DNA from: Candidatus Symbiothrix sp.
Lineage (GTDB): Bacteria; Bacteroidota; Bacteroidia; Bacteroidales; Azobacteroidaceae
NCBI GenBank assembly: GCA_031270525.1
Contig: JAISXN010000209.1
Span: 1 to 10,409, forward strand
Direction: 5' to 3'
Length of the DNA stretch: 10,409 nucleotides
Made by a program: the position numbers and the translations under genes. Below the pieces are notes generated by a model. It searched no databases, was not told where the DNA came from, and saw only the letters and a program-made list of their open reading frames with translations. This document shows, piece by piece, positions 1 to 9,096 of the stretch (position 1 is the stretch's first letter; each line of letters begins with the position of its first letter).

Positions 1-890
1 TCGTTGCTTTATCAATGACCGTGATTTCCTGTATTCGGATCTTTCGCGTGGATGCCCCCGGCGAGGTAGAAACGAATTCTGTTTTTGACGTTCGTTTGGT
101 TGTGGATGATTTACATCCGGGTGGTCAGGGTAGTCATGAACATAACGATTGTTGGGGCTATGTGGGTGTTCAACTTCCTGTTGGCTGGACAATTAATGCG
201 GAAGAACTGGAATATGAATATTACCCTAAACAAGACCGGACGGAGAACGATGGTCACACTAATACCGAATACCATACCGGCACACTTGAGTATGACGCGG
301 GGTATGTAGATTCATGTTTCATGAATGAATACCTGGACGATGGCTATTATTATACGGGTTTCAGTACAATGGAAAAGAAATCCGAATGTATGGACAGTAT
401 TGTTATCAAAATTAAAATTCATACCGATGGGCAATTGGGAGATAAATTGCTGACATTTTATATACAGGAAAATGGGGATGAAGATGAATCGTTTGGCGGC
501 AATCCTGTTACAGGGAAACCGCTCTACCCGGTAGATAAATTGCCAACAAGACCTAAACCCGCAGCTCGCACCGACGGTGATAATGGCGAAAACTGCAGGA
601 GCTATGCAGAAATTAAAGTAGTCCAAGGCCAGAGCACCGGTATTCAAACCGTAACCAAAGATGCTTCCTGCAATGTATCGGCATTAGGTAACGGACAACT
701 GCTGGTAACCCTGTCGGACAGCCGGAAGATTGGCGCTACGGCGCTGGTTTACAATATGCGGGGACAAATAGTAACTACCCGGTCATTGATCCGGACAAGT
801 AATCTAATCAGCGGTTTAACTCCGGGAGTTTATGCGGTAGCGGTACAAAAAGACGGTGTTCGTTCGATTAAAAAAGCGATTGTGAAATAA
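1..890 (+). CDS. Secreted protein with probable T9SS C-terminal sorting domain (5' end cut by window)
   Basis: The frame is open from the first base, and the first ATG (position 15) gives 291 residues. The residues before and after it (ALS-MTVISCI) read like the hydrophobic core of a signal peptide, and a start at 15 would leave that peptide without its basic N-terminus, so the true start is probably just left of the window. Residues about 12-150 look like a beta-sandwich, with VDAPGEVETNSVFDVRLVV and later VQLPVGWTI, a pattern seen in cohesin-like or Ig-like secreted proteins. Residues 66-115 are rich in Tyr, Asp, Glu and Gly. Five cysteines (46, 101, 125, 194, 219) could form disulfides. 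Residues about 209-291 resemble a type A T9SS sorting domain: YNMRGQIV, then LTPGVYAVAV, ending KKAIVK. That domain would direct secretion and surface attachment. Function of the body is unknown. It converges on the mannosidase gene and is probably a separate unit. Confidence 0.72.
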   Translation, partial: VALSMTVISCIRIFRVDAPGEVETNSVFDVRLVVDDLHPGGQGSHEHNDCWGYVGVQLPVGWTINAEELEYEYYPKQDRTENDGHTNTEYHTGTLEYDAGYVDSCFMNEYLDDGYYYTGFSTMEKKSECMDSIVIKIKIHTDGQLGDKLLTFYIQENGDEDESFGGNPVTGKPLYPVDKLPTRPKPAARTDGDNGENCRSYAEIKVVQGQSTGIQTVTKDASCNVSALGNGQLLVTLSDSRKIGATALVYNMRGQIVTTRSLIRTSNLISGLTPGVYAVAVQKDGVRSIKKAIVK

Positions 891-903
891 ATTGTTTTTT
901 TTT
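870..903. terminator. Possible bidirectional intrinsic terminator between convergent genes
   Basis: Read on the + strand, A870-875 plus CGATT (877-881) can pair with AATTG (890-894) plus T895-900. The stem is about 11 bp with one bulged G and one G-U pair, the loop is 8 nt, and a T-run continues to 903. The structure also folds on the minus strand. It overlaps the last codons of the + strand gene and directly follows the mannosidase stop codon, where both transcripts should end. The stem is A/T-heavy, so its strength is uncertain. Confidence 0.4.
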
Positions 904-3226
904 ATTCTATTCCCCATTGTTCATTAGGATACGTTCCCATAAATAATTCCAGCGTACCGCCTTTGAGAATCGTAGCATGCTCAATAAAGCAGCGGTTGTA
1001 AGTCTTGCCGTTTAGTTTTGCCGACCGGATGTACATGTTTTCGGGTGAATTGTCGTGAGCAATAATTGTGAACGTATTGCCGGAGGCGGGTGTTACATAA
1101 GTAACTTTATCAAACACCGGCGAAGTAATTTCATAGCGGGTTTCGCCCGGACAGAACGGATAGATTCCGGTTGCCGACAGCACATACCATGCCGACATCT
1201 GTCCGGCGTCTTCGTTTCCGACCAAACCTTCAACGGAATTGAAGTATGCCCGTTTGCAGACGGTGCGCGTCCATTTCTGCGTTAGCCAGGGAGCTTGTAT
1301 GCGGTTGAAAAGATAAGCCACGTGATGGACGGGTTCGTTGGCATGATTATAATATTTGTTCCACAACATGTTTTCCGGCGCTTTTTCAAAAAAATCATTC
1401 AACAGCGTCAATACCGATTCGCGTCCGCCCAGCAGGGAAGTCAGGCCTTTGACGTCTTGCGGCACAAACCATCCCTGCTGGTAAGGATTGGTTTCTATGG
1501 AACCAAAATCTTCTTTAATCAACGAGTTATCGTCCCATTTTTCCCAGTCGCCGTTGTCTAAACGGGGACGAAACCAGTTGACCGATGAATCGAAAACATT
1601 CCGGTAATAACCGCCTTTTCTCAAAAAGCGCTCGGCGTCGTCCGTTTTTCCCAGCGCTTCGGCTAATTTGCCAAGGCACCAGTCGGCATAAGCATATTCG
1701 AGCGTGTTGGAAATACCGAACGGAGGCCCGTAAAAACCTTTGTCGTCCGGATTGCTGAACCGTTCGGACGAGCGGACGGCATAACGATAAGCCTGTTCGA
1801 CATTGTAGTTGCGGATACCTTTCAAATAGGCGTCCGTCAATACCGGCAATGCGGGATTGCCGATCATACAGCCACTGTAGGAGTTCAAAAATTCCCAGCG
1901 TTCGTAGTATTCTTTTCCGCTTTGCCCGGCAAGAGTAATCAACGAATTAAGTTCGTCATTGACCAATTGCGGATTAATCAAAGTCTGCAAGGGAAATTGT
2001 GAACGGAACACGTCCCATCCGCTGAAAATGGTGCGTTTGGTGAAACCGTCCGCCGTATAGATGCGTCCATCGCCCCCGACATATCTTCCGTCCGCATCCG
2101 TATAAATACGCGGGTCGATCATCGTGTGATACAGGGCGGTATAGAAAATGATTTTATCTTCTTCGTTACGGCTTTCGACCTGCACCCTTGATAAAGCTTC
2201 ATTCCACTGCATTTCGGCGTCCGAACGGATTTCTTCAAACGTTTTACCGGCGATTTCTTTTTCAAAATTGTTGCGTGCGCCGTCCATATCCACAAAGGAA
2301 ATGCCGGCTTTCAGCGTAACTTCTTCTTTGGCTTTGGTTTCAAATTCGGTAAAAAATCCGATGTGCTTTCCTTCGCACTTCGTCTGGTTGTAGATGACCT
2401 GCGCGCCGGCTATTCGTTTTTGATATTCGTCGCTTTGCACTTCATCGCGCAAACGTAACCAATGATCGGGGATGTCGGCGCTCCAAAATCCGCTTTTTTC
2501 CATCGGCTTGCTCAATTCGGCGAAAAAATAGACGGTATAGTTTGCTTTTCCTTCGCCGTTGCCCCAGCCGCCGCCTTCCGGAGGACATTTCATCCATCCG
2601 CGGATGTGCGTGTCGTCCACGATTTCGGCATACTGAAGGGTTGACGTTCCGCCTACGCGCCGCGCCAAATCAATTTGAATACGCGACTGTCTGTTTTTGG
2701 GGAAAGTAAATTTCAACATTCCGCTATGAGGGGCAGCCGTCGCTTCTACCCGAATATCATAATCGGTTAATTCTACCGTATAATATCCGCAGGAAGCTTT
2801 TTCGGATTCTTTGGAATAACCGGAACGGTAACCTTTACGCCCGTTCTCTTTCCCTGCTATGATTTTCAAGGCGCCGGTAGCGGGCATGACTAAAAAGTTT
2901 CCCAAATCGCCGTACCAGCCTACGCCGCTCATTTGGGTAAAGGCAAAACCTTCAATGGTTTGATGTTCATAACTGTAGCCTGGACTGTTGTCGCCACCGG
3001 TAATGGTATTCGGGCTGACCTGCACCATTCCATAAGGCGTAACGGCTCCCGGAAAGGTTTTTCCCAAACCGTGATACACGCCTGCCGCACCCACGCTGGT
3101 ACTTGCCCCGACAAACGGATTAACGTACCGGCAAGGCATTTTATTTCTTATTTTTTCTACATCCGTATAGGCGCAGGCCGATAACAAAACGGCAGAAACG
3201 AGGATAATGCTTACTTTTTTGCTCAT
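902..3226 (-). CDS. GH92 family alpha-mannosidase, lipoprotein
   Basis: A 774-residue glycoside hydrolase of family 92, a calcium-dependent exo-alpha-mannosidase family that inverts configuration and removes terminal mannose from N-glycans or mannans. The N-terminus is a lipoprotein signal with lipobox LSAC (Cys18). The N-terminal beta-sandwich domain (about 33-310) carries YVNPFVG (34-40) and KTFPGAVTPYGMVQVSP (56-72), hallmarks of the family. The (alpha/alpha)6 catalytic domain (about 330-770) carries SGWDVFRSQFPL (402-413), ETNPYQQGWFVPQDV (578-592), NEPVHHVAY (630-638) and GNEDAGQMSAWYV (670-682). Glu578 aligns by eye with the family's catalytic acid and Asp673 lies in the catalytic-base motif. 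Length is normal. ATG follows the DUF3823 stop by 15 nt, so it is probably the last gene of the operon. Linkage preference (alpha-1,2, -1,3 or other) cannot be read from the sequence. Cell location is the periplasm or outer surface. Confidence 0.95.
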   Translation of the reverse strand: MSKKVSIILVSAVLLSACAYTDVEKIRNKMPCRYVNPFVGASTSVGAAGVYHGLGKTFPGAVTPYGMVQVSPNTITGGDNSPGYSYEHQTIEGFAFTQMSGVGWYGDLGNFLVMPATGALKIIAGKENGRKGYRSGYSKESEKASCGYYTVELTDYDIRVEATAAPHSGMLKFTFPKNRQSRIQIDLARRVGGTSTLQYAEIVDDTHIRGWMKCPPEGGGWGNGEGKANYTVYFFAELSKPMEKSGFWSADIPDHWLRLRDEVQSDEYQKRIAGAQVIYNQTKCEGKHIGFFTEFETKAKEEVTLKAGISFVDMDGARNNFEKEIAGKTFEEIRSDAEMQWNEALSRVQVESRNEEDKIIFYTALYHTMIDPRIYTDADGRYVGGDGRIYTADGFTKRTIFSGWDVFRSQFPLQTLINPQLVNDELNSLITLAGQSGKEYYERWEFLNSYSGCMIGNPALPVLTDAYLKGIRNYNVEQAYRYAVRSSERFSNPDDKGFYGPPFGISNTLEYAYADWCLGKLAEALGKTDDAERFLRKGGYYRNVFDSSVNWFRPRLDNGDWEKWDDNSLIKEDFGSIETNPYQQGWFVPQDVKGLTSLLGGRESVLTLLNDFFEKAPENMLWNKYYNHANEPVHHVAYLFNRIQAPWLTQKWTRTVCKRAYFNSVEGLVGNEDAGQMSAWYVLSATGIYPFCPGETRYEITSPVFDKVTYVTPASGNTFTIIAHDNSPENMYIRSAKLNGKTYNRCFIEHATILKGGTLELFMGTYPNEQWGIE

Positions 3227-3241
3227 AACGTTATATTTTAT

Positions 3242-4015
3242 TTATAAATTCAATGGTATTACAACCGGATACACGGCGCTGTAATTGGTATAAAACGCCT
3301 CTTCGCCTTCATCTTCCGTAACGACGCAGAGGCGGATATAAATTACATTTCCGTTTCCCTGTATAATATTTGCTTTTTCTTTCAATAATTTTTGATTGGC
3401 GCCGGTAGACAAATCCAATGCAATGGATTGAAGCCGGTTCAATGCTCCCGATTCGTCCGAAATTCCGGTCGAAACCCGGCCTGAAAAATTAACCGCCTGA
3501 TTGTCGATGGCCGGCGACACATGCCAGAGCAAGCAATATTGCGTTATGCGATGCCGCACATACGACCGGTTTTTACTTCTTGAGAGCGTGAAATCGACTG
3601 TAACAAGCTCTTCGGTTTGTTTCAGGTTTTCAATCCGGATTCGGGCATAAGGCGCCACTTCAATGTCTTTTTTCGTTTGCCCTTGAATATTCAGGTTGAG
3701 CGTATCGACAGGGAAGAAATTCCGCTGTTCCAATACCAGCCGGATAGCTCCGTTAAACAGGCGGGAATTTTTAAATGACCCGTCCGTTTGGGCGTAAAAA
3801 TGCTGTTCGACGGCATTATCCCTGTCCGTTTCGTAAAACCGCAGGCGCAAACCCCAATCGGAGGGCGCCGGCTGCGGTACCGGTCCGCCGGTTTCCGAGT
3901 CGATGATTTGCCCGTATAATCCGCCATTGGGCGCTTCGTAGTTGTCGATTTCACAAGCTGTAAAAACGGCGGCGATCAACCCAATTCCTGTTATTTGCAT
4001 ATATTTCTTTATCAT
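3242..4015 (-). CDS. DUF3823 family lipoprotein of the Sus-like operon
   Basis: A 257-residue protein that matches the DUF3823 family, often found right after susD in Bacteroidetes glycan loci. The signal peptide (1-20) ends in FTAC, making Cys21 the lipidated residue. CEIDNYEAPNGGLYGQIIDS (21-40) is the family's typical opening. Residues about 31-125 look like a carboxypeptidase-regulatory-like (transthyretin-type) beta-sandwich (GQIIDSETGGPVP, TDGSFKNSRLFNGAIRL), and residues about 126-257 like a second beta domain. Role in the family is not well established; a surface glycan-binding or transporter-associated accessory part is the usual inference. The ATG directly abuts the SusD stop codon (TAG then ATG, no spacer), which suggests translational coupling. 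Met6 is an alternative start but would shorten the signal peptide. Confidence 0.88.
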   Translation of the reverse strand: MIKKYMQITGIGLIAAVFTACEIDNYEAPNGGLYGQIIDSETGGPVPQPAPSDWGLRLRFYETDRDNAVEQHFYAQTDGSFKNSRLFNGAIRLVLEQRNFFPVDTLNLNIQGQTKKDIEVAPYARIRIENLKQTEELVTVDFTLSRSKNRSYVRHRITQYCLLWHVSPAIDNQAVNFSGRVSTGISDESGALNRLQSIALDLSTGANQKLLKEKANIIQGNGNVIYIRLCVVTEDEGEEAFYTNYSAVYPVVIPLNL

Positions 4016-5842
4016 CTAATATCCGGGATTTTGAATTAGTTTCTTATTTGAATTGATTTCTTCGGGCTTGAACTTTAAGTAATAATGCCGCTGAAGGAAA
4101 ATCTTACCGGGTTTTTGCACTTCCAAAGCGCCGGAGGCTTTCGTGAAGACGTATTTCCCGTTTTCATAAACAATCCAGGGGAAAAGCGCTGTCGGATGCA
4201 AAGGGGACAACACGCCTGAATGGGGATCGTTGCCCGGAGCGGCTACCCGCCAACGGCGCAGGTCCCAGAAACGATGTCCTTCAAATGCCAGCTCCACCCG
4301 CCGTTCGTTCCGGATACGTTCCAAAGTAATTTCGTCCACTGTCAGCAAGCGGATACCGGCGCGTTCCCGCACTTGATTCAGCGCTTCTGCCGCTTTTCTT
4401 TTGTTGCCCAATTCCATTTCGGCTTCCGCTTTGTTCAGGTACATTTCTGCCAGACGAAACAGCGGCCAGGTCTGGTCGGATTTATTTTCGGAAAAATCCT
4501 GACGGCTTTCGTCATAGAATTTCTTTTGGTAAAAACCGGTATTCGTGGGGTCTGATGTGAGTATAACGCCGTCTTTCCCGCTTAAGGTAATCGAATCTTT
4601 TTTGCCCTGCAAAGCCGCTTTATCCATTAGATTGGATGCTGCTTTCCAGGTTTGGGCAGTTTCGGAGTACATGCCCCGGCGGATTTCCACGATTCCGTCT
4701 TTGAATTTCGACATCGGCAAATAGACCGATGCAAACAGGCGCGGATCTTTTCCGGCAAACAAATCCAGGGGATGAGTGTATTGGAGTGGAGTGGCGTCTT
4801 TTTCAACAGGAAGTTCTCCCGTCGAGCCGTCAATATATTCGTAAGATTCGACAAATTCGAGCGTGGGTGTTTGTCCGCAGCCGTATCCGTTCGCAAAACC
4901 GTAAGGCGTTGTCATATAATCAAAGCTGTGTCCCAGTTCAGGCAAATGGTATTCTTTCGCCCAGATATATTCTTCATTGTTTTTGTCCAAAAACAGGCGG
5001 TTGTAATTCACGGCTTTGTCCGGATATTGATTGTAAAGATGATAGTATCCCGATTGAATAACCGAATCGGCGGCGGTTGCGGCGGCTTCCCAATATTTTT
5101 CCGGTTGAGCGTCAATCCCGACCAAACCGTTTAATTCAGGTTTGCCATATCTGGCAATCGAAGCGGCATAAAGCATCGCTCTTGATTTCAAGGCGTAAGC
5201 TGCATAGCGCGATACCCGGTTGCGATTGGCGGCCGACTGTTTTTCCGGTAAAACCGATGCAATGGTATCCGTTTCGGCGGCGATGAAATCCCATATTTCC
5301 TGTTCTTTGCTGCGGGGAACTTCCAGCGCTTCCGCGTTTCCCGGCTGATATTCCTGTACTTCTTTGATAAGGGGAACGCCTCCAAAACGTTTGACTAAAA
5401 GGAAATAGTGATATGCGCGGATAAAACGGATTTCCGCCTTGATTTGTTCTTTCCGTACATTGTCCATCTCCGAAAGCGCTAATTTCCGTATCATTTCGTT
5501 GCAATTGCGTATTTGGTCGTAGGGCCACATATAAAACCAGGTATCGCCGAAAATGACCTGCGTTTTTCCCCCGATTCCAAATTCACCCTGCTGCCGGGAA
5601 GGATAAGTTTCGTCGGAAGCCGAACTTAAATTCAACTGCGAATATGCCCAGTAACCCTCAAAATATGAGAAATCTTCGTGATTGATTCGCGCATAAGCGT
5701 CTGCTAAAATGGCATTGACGGCTTTTTCATCTTTCCATGCTTCGCTATCGTCAATAAAAGCAGTCAGCTCGACGTCGAAAAAGCCATCACAGGATACAAG
5801 CAATATCCCCAAAAACAAAAATATGTATTTTACCTGCTTCAT
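4016..5842 (-). CDS. SusD/RagB-family glycan-binding outer-membrane lipoprotein
   Basis: The surface lipoprotein that caps a SusC transporter and captures the glycan. I chose the ATG at 5842 (608 residues). An in-frame TTG at 5854 adds only four residues, overlaps the SusC stop and weakens the signal peptide. The chosen start gives MKQVKYIFLFLGILLVSC, a clean lipobox with Cys18. The N-terminal SusD-like region with TPR-like helices spans about 18-230 (AEIRFIRAYHYFLLVKRFGGVPLI at 136-159 is diagnostic). The C-terminal RagB/SusD region spans about 290-608, with RLAEMYLNKAEAEMELG (463-479), ERIRNERRVELAFEGHRFWDL (508-528) and the usual end with PEEI and QNPGY. Length is normal for a larger SusD. 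Eight bases separate it from the SusC stop, so the pair is co-translated. Glycan specificity is not readable, but the neighbouring GH92 enzyme suggests a mannose-containing ligand. Confidence 0.96.
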   Translation of the reverse strand: MKQVKYIFLFLGILLVSCDGFFDVELTAFIDDSEAWKDEKAVNAILADAYARINHEDFSYFEGYWAYSQLNLSSASDETYPSRQQGEFGIGGKTQVIFGDTWFYMWPYDQIRNCNEMIRKLALSEMDNVRKEQIKAEIRFIRAYHYFLLVKRFGGVPLIKEVQEYQPGNAEALEVPRSKEQEIWDFIAAETDTIASVLPEKQSAANRNRVSRYAAYALKSRAMLYAASIARYGKPELNGLVGIDAQPEKYWEAAATAADSVIQSGYYHLYNQYPDKAVNYNRLFLDKNNEEYIWAKEYHLPELGHSFDYMTTPYGFANGYGCGQTPTLEFVESYEYIDGSTGELPVEKDATPLQYTHPLDLFAGKDPRLFASVYLPMSKFKDGIVEIRRGMYSETAQTWKAASNLMDKAALQGKKDSITLSGKDGVILTSDPTNTGFYQKKFYDESRQDFSENKSDQTWPLFRLAEMYLNKAEAEMELGNKRKAAEALNQVRERAGIRLLTVDEITLERIRNERRVELAFEGHRFWDLRRWRVAAPGNDPHSGVLSPLHPTALFPWIVYENGKYVFTKASGALEVQKPGKIFLQRHYYLKFKPEEINSNKKLIQNPGY

Positions 5843-5850
5843 ATTAATAT

Positions 5851-8800
5851 TCAAAATTCAATATTCACTCCAAAACCGACGGACTTCATTTGCGGATAAT
5901 AAATGCCGTAACCGGTTTCTCCTTCCGGATCCACGTATTTCAAATCTTCCCTGCTTAATGTCCATAAATTATAGGTGTTGATATATATCCGCAACTTTTG
6001 TATTCCGGCTTTGGCAGTGATTGTGTGCGGCAAAGTATATCCGCAATCAATCGTTTTCAGCCGCAAATAGGCGGTGTTTTTACTCCAAAACGTTGAAGGC
6101 GCCTGATTGCCTGCATAGCTTTCCACCCGCAACGGAGGAAAATACCCGGCTATCCATGCGCTGTTCGGATCATTCACATCGGCGCGGCGCCAGCGGTCTT
6201 TGTACATGACGTAACCGTTTCCGGTTCCTCCTTGCACGAATGGGTCCCTGTAATTAAACGTATAGGTGTAATTTGCCGCTCCCTGGAAAAAGACCGTCGC
6301 ATCCAGGTTTTTCCATACGGCAGAGAAATTAAGTCCGAAAAATATTTCGGGGCGGTCACTCCGGCCTATCGGAAGTAAATCCAAATCATTGATCAGTCTG
6401 TCTTCATTAACGTCCCGGTATTTAATATCGCCGGGCAAGAGGGTTGTATTTCCCTGTCCGTCCTGAATGGGAGATTGCAGAATTTCCGCATAATTTTGAA
6501 ACTGCCCCAGGGCTTCGTAACCCCAGGTAATGTTATCCCAACGATACGGATTTTTCGACACGCGACCATTGCTTTCCTGATAGCGGTTCTGCCAATACGT
6601 ATATTGATTTCCCGCGTCCGGTAATTCCTGGTATTCCCTTTTTTTACGGGCGTAAGAAAAAGAGGCTTTGATGTCAAAATACAGTTCGTTTATTTTTTGC
6701 TTGCTGCCCAACACCCATTCCATACCCCGGTCGCTTTCGCTGTTTAGATTTTCGTCCGGCAAAGTGGCTCCGAACGAAGTGGGCAAAGTCAGGTTCCGGG
6801 TAAAATACATGCCGGTATGTCGCCTGTAAAATCCGTCCCATTCCGCATAAAATTTGCCGTTCCAAAACGAAGCGTCGATTCCGAGATTCGCTATGCTCAC
6901 TTTTTCCCAGGTAAGATCGGGATTGATGATTCCCCTGTCGCCGGCAACCAATACCGGATTGTTTTCTCCTTGAATAAAATAGACCGGCAACCCGGAGGCG
7001 TCCCGTCCCGGATAGTTATACCCCGACAAAAAATAGATTTCGCTTAACGCTCCGGCTAAGGGAAATTTTCCGTAAGAAGCCCTCAATTTCAGGTTATTGA
7101 ATATTCCGGTAAGATTTTTGAAGAATTTTTCTTCCGAAATTCTCCAACCGGTGGAAATGCCGGAAGTGAATACCCAGCGGCCGGCTTTGGCAAATTTACT
7201 CACGCCGTCTTTCCTGAAACTCAATTCCAGTAAATATTTATTGTCGTACATATAATTAAGATGCCCGATAAAGCCCATATTAGCCGATTGCCGGGAAGCG
7301 CCGTCAACCATTCGGTTCTTTTCCGCAGCAGCTAATTCCGAAACCGACGAAACGTTAAATTCTCCGGAAGCCGAGTGTTCGCTATGATTGGAACGGCGAA
7401 TTTCCCAAAGGAATAATCCGGATACTTTGTACTTTTCAGATTCGTTCCCGTACGAAACGGAATATTGTTGATTGACTATGTCATTTTGTTGAAATTTTTC
7501 TCGTTTGCTTGTTGTTTGATTGACCGGATTCGGAACAAATGTGTTTTCCGGCGGACAATAGGTATATTCGGAAAAAGCCTTTTTGAAAATGCTTTGATTA
7601 TCCGTTTGTTTGTCATAAGCCGCCAAGGCTTTCAGGGATAATCCTTTCACAAACGGGACCTCGTAATTGATAATCAGTTGTCCGTTCACTTCATCGTATT
7701 GCTTTCGGTCGCTCCCTACCCTATCGCGATTGAGCAGCGCCACCGGATTAGGCTCGCTTCCCAAGTCGTTATAATACAAGGGATCGTTATTCGCATAAAT
7801 TGTTTTGTAAGGCAGCGCCATTGCCATATTTTTGAAAATGCTTTGAGAAAAATTATCGCTGCTTCCTCCTCCGGAAACGGTAGCCGGAGCGTCCCTGATT
7901 TCCCTCCTTCCGCTAATCTGCATTTCAGCCGTCAAACGCTTGGAAATTTGCATATTCAAATTGGAACGAAAGTTATAGCGTTGAAAATGATCTTTCGTCC
8001 TCAGGATTCCGTCCTGGTTCAAATAACCCAAAGAGATAAAATATTTCGTCATTTCGTTTCCGCCTAAAACATTCACATTGTGTTGCTGCATGGGAGCATA
8101 ATCCTTTAATACCGCTTTTTGCCAGTCGGTATTTTGCGCTTTGGCTATATCGTCCGGAGTGAATGAGGGAGTCTGCCCCAAATGCGCCAGATTGCTCCGC
8201 GCTTCATTATAACTGTTCATATAATCCCTGACGTTCATATATTCCGGATAGCGGGTAATGCTCTGGAATGCTCTATTGAAATTGTAACTGACCCTGGGCG
8301 GAGTTGCTTCCCCTTTTTTAGTCGTGATAAGCAAAACGCCGTTGGCGCTTTTAAAACCAAACACTGCCGCTGAAGCATCTTTCAAAATAGAGATGGATTC
8401 GATTTCGTTGGGATCGATTTGGGAAAAAGGACGCTCTACGCCATCGACAATTGTCAGTATATCATCTCCATATCCTCGGATGTCGATTATACTGCCGTCG
8501 TATCCCGGACGTCCGCTTTTTTGTATGCTGCGAAGTCCGGGCAAGTTACCGGCTATACTGTTCGAGAGATCCGCCTGATGCGCCCGTACCAAACGATTCC
8601 CTTCTACGGAAGCCATGGAACCGATGACATTCAGCCGCTTGCGAGTTCCGTAACCGATGACCACTACCTCATCAATCCTTTTTTCTTCACTTCTCGTTGC
8701 TTCATTTTCAACATTCGTTTTTGCTATGTTTTTTTGGGGAGCCGGAGGCTGTACCTTTTTTGTGTCATCTTCTTTTTCATTCACTTGTTTTTTCAGAATG

Positions 8801-9096
8801 ATGTAGTTTTCCCTAATATTATACGTGATATGCAAAGGCGAAAAAAAACGGGAAAGCGCCACAGCCGGTTTTTCGTTCTTCACTTGCAAAGTAACTATTT
8901 GATTGATGTCTAAATCTTCTTTGGAAAAGACTAAAAAGTAGCCTGTCTGTTTTTCGATTTCTTTCAGAATTTCGCTAATCGTTACATTCTCCTTTTGAAT
9001 GGTAATCAATACATTGGAAGAAAGACGATTTTGAGCGAAAACCGTTAGCGGTAAAACGATCAAAAATAAGCTTGTTTGCTGTATTATTCTTTTCAT
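5851..9096 (-). CDS. SusC/RagA-family TonB-dependent transporter with N-terminal STN signalling domain
   Basis: A 1081-residue outer-membrane barrel that imports glycans using TonB energy. The signal peptide (1 to about 21) ends VFA before QN. Residues about 28-103 form an STN (secretin/TonB short N-terminal) domain: VTISEILKEIEKQTGYFLVF, then ITYNIRENYIILKK. STN domains touch the periplasmic part of FecR-type anti-sigma factors, fitting the gene just upstream. Residues 104-141 are a polar, Pro/Lys/Glu-rich linker in place of the carboxypeptidase-regulatory-like domain most SusC proteins carry. The TonB box and SusC signature are at 142-151 (DEVVVIGYGT). The plug runs to about 262 and includes LPGLRSIQKSGRPGYDGS, IRGYGDDILTIVDGVERP and SANGVLLITTKKG. 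The rest is the barrel, ending in VGFGVNIEF with a terminal Phe typical of outer-membrane barrels. Length is normal. Its ATG lies 25 nt after the fecR stop, leaving little room for a separate promoter. Confidence 0.96.
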   Translation of the reverse strand: MKRIIQQTSLFLIVLPLTVFAQNRLSSNVLITIQKENVTISEILKEIEKQTGYFLVFSKEDLDINQIVTLQVKNEKPAVALSRFFSPLHITYNIRENYIILKKQVNEKEDDTKKVQPPAPQKNIAKTNVENEATRSEEKRIDEVVVIGYGTRKRLNVIGSMASVEGNRLVRAHQADLSNSIAGNLPGLRSIQKSGRPGYDGSIIDIRGYGDDILTIVDGVERPFSQIDPNEIESISILKDASAAVFGFKSANGVLLITTKKGEATPPRVSYNFNRAFQSITRYPEYMNVRDYMNSYNEARSNLAHLGQTPSFTPDDIAKAQNTDWQKAVLKDYAPMQQHNVNVLGGNEMTKYFISLGYLNQDGILRTKDHFQRYNFRSNLNMQISKRLTAEMQISGRREIRDAPATVSGGGSSDNFSQSIFKNMAMALPYKTIYANNDPLYYNDLGSEPNPVALLNRDRVGSDRKQYDEVNGQLIINYEVPFVKGLSLKALAAYDKQTDNQSIFKKAFSEYTYCPPENTFVPNPVNQTTSKREKFQQNDIVNQQYSVSYGNESEKYKVSGLFLWEIRRSNHSEHSASGEFNVSSVSELAAAEKNRMVDGASRQSANMGFIGHLNYMYDNKYLLELSFRKDGVSKFAKAGRWVFTSGISTGWRISEEKFFKNLTGIFNNLKLRASYGKFPLAGALSEIYFLSGYNYPGRDASGLPVYFIQGENNPVLVAGDRGIINPDLTWEKVSIANLGIDASFWNGKFYAEWDGFYRRHTGMYFTRNLTLPTSFGATLPDENLNSESDRGMEWVLGSKQKINELYFDIKASFSYARKKREYQELPDAGNQYTYWQNRYQESNGRVSKNPYRWDNITWGYEALGQFQNYAEILQSPIQDGQGNTTLLPGDIKYRDVNEDRLINDLDLLPIGRSDRPEIFFGLNFSAVWKNLDATVFFQGAANYTYTFNYRDPFVQGGTGNGYVMYKDRWRRADVNDPNSAWIAGYFPPLRVESYAGNQAPSTFWSKNTAYLRLKTIDCGYTLPHTITAKAGIQKLRIYINTYNLWTLSREDLKYVDPEGETGYGIYYPQMKSVGFGVNIEF

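Noticed and set aside
4652..5134. Long open frame (160 codons) on the + strand
   Set aside because: It lies wholly antisense to the well-supported SusD gene; the product is Phe/Arg/Val-rich with no recognisable domain, as expected for a shadow frame.
8419..8913. Open frame of 164 codons on the + strand
   Set aside because: Antisense to the STN and plug region of SusC, with no family resemblance and no promoter or neighbour supporting it.
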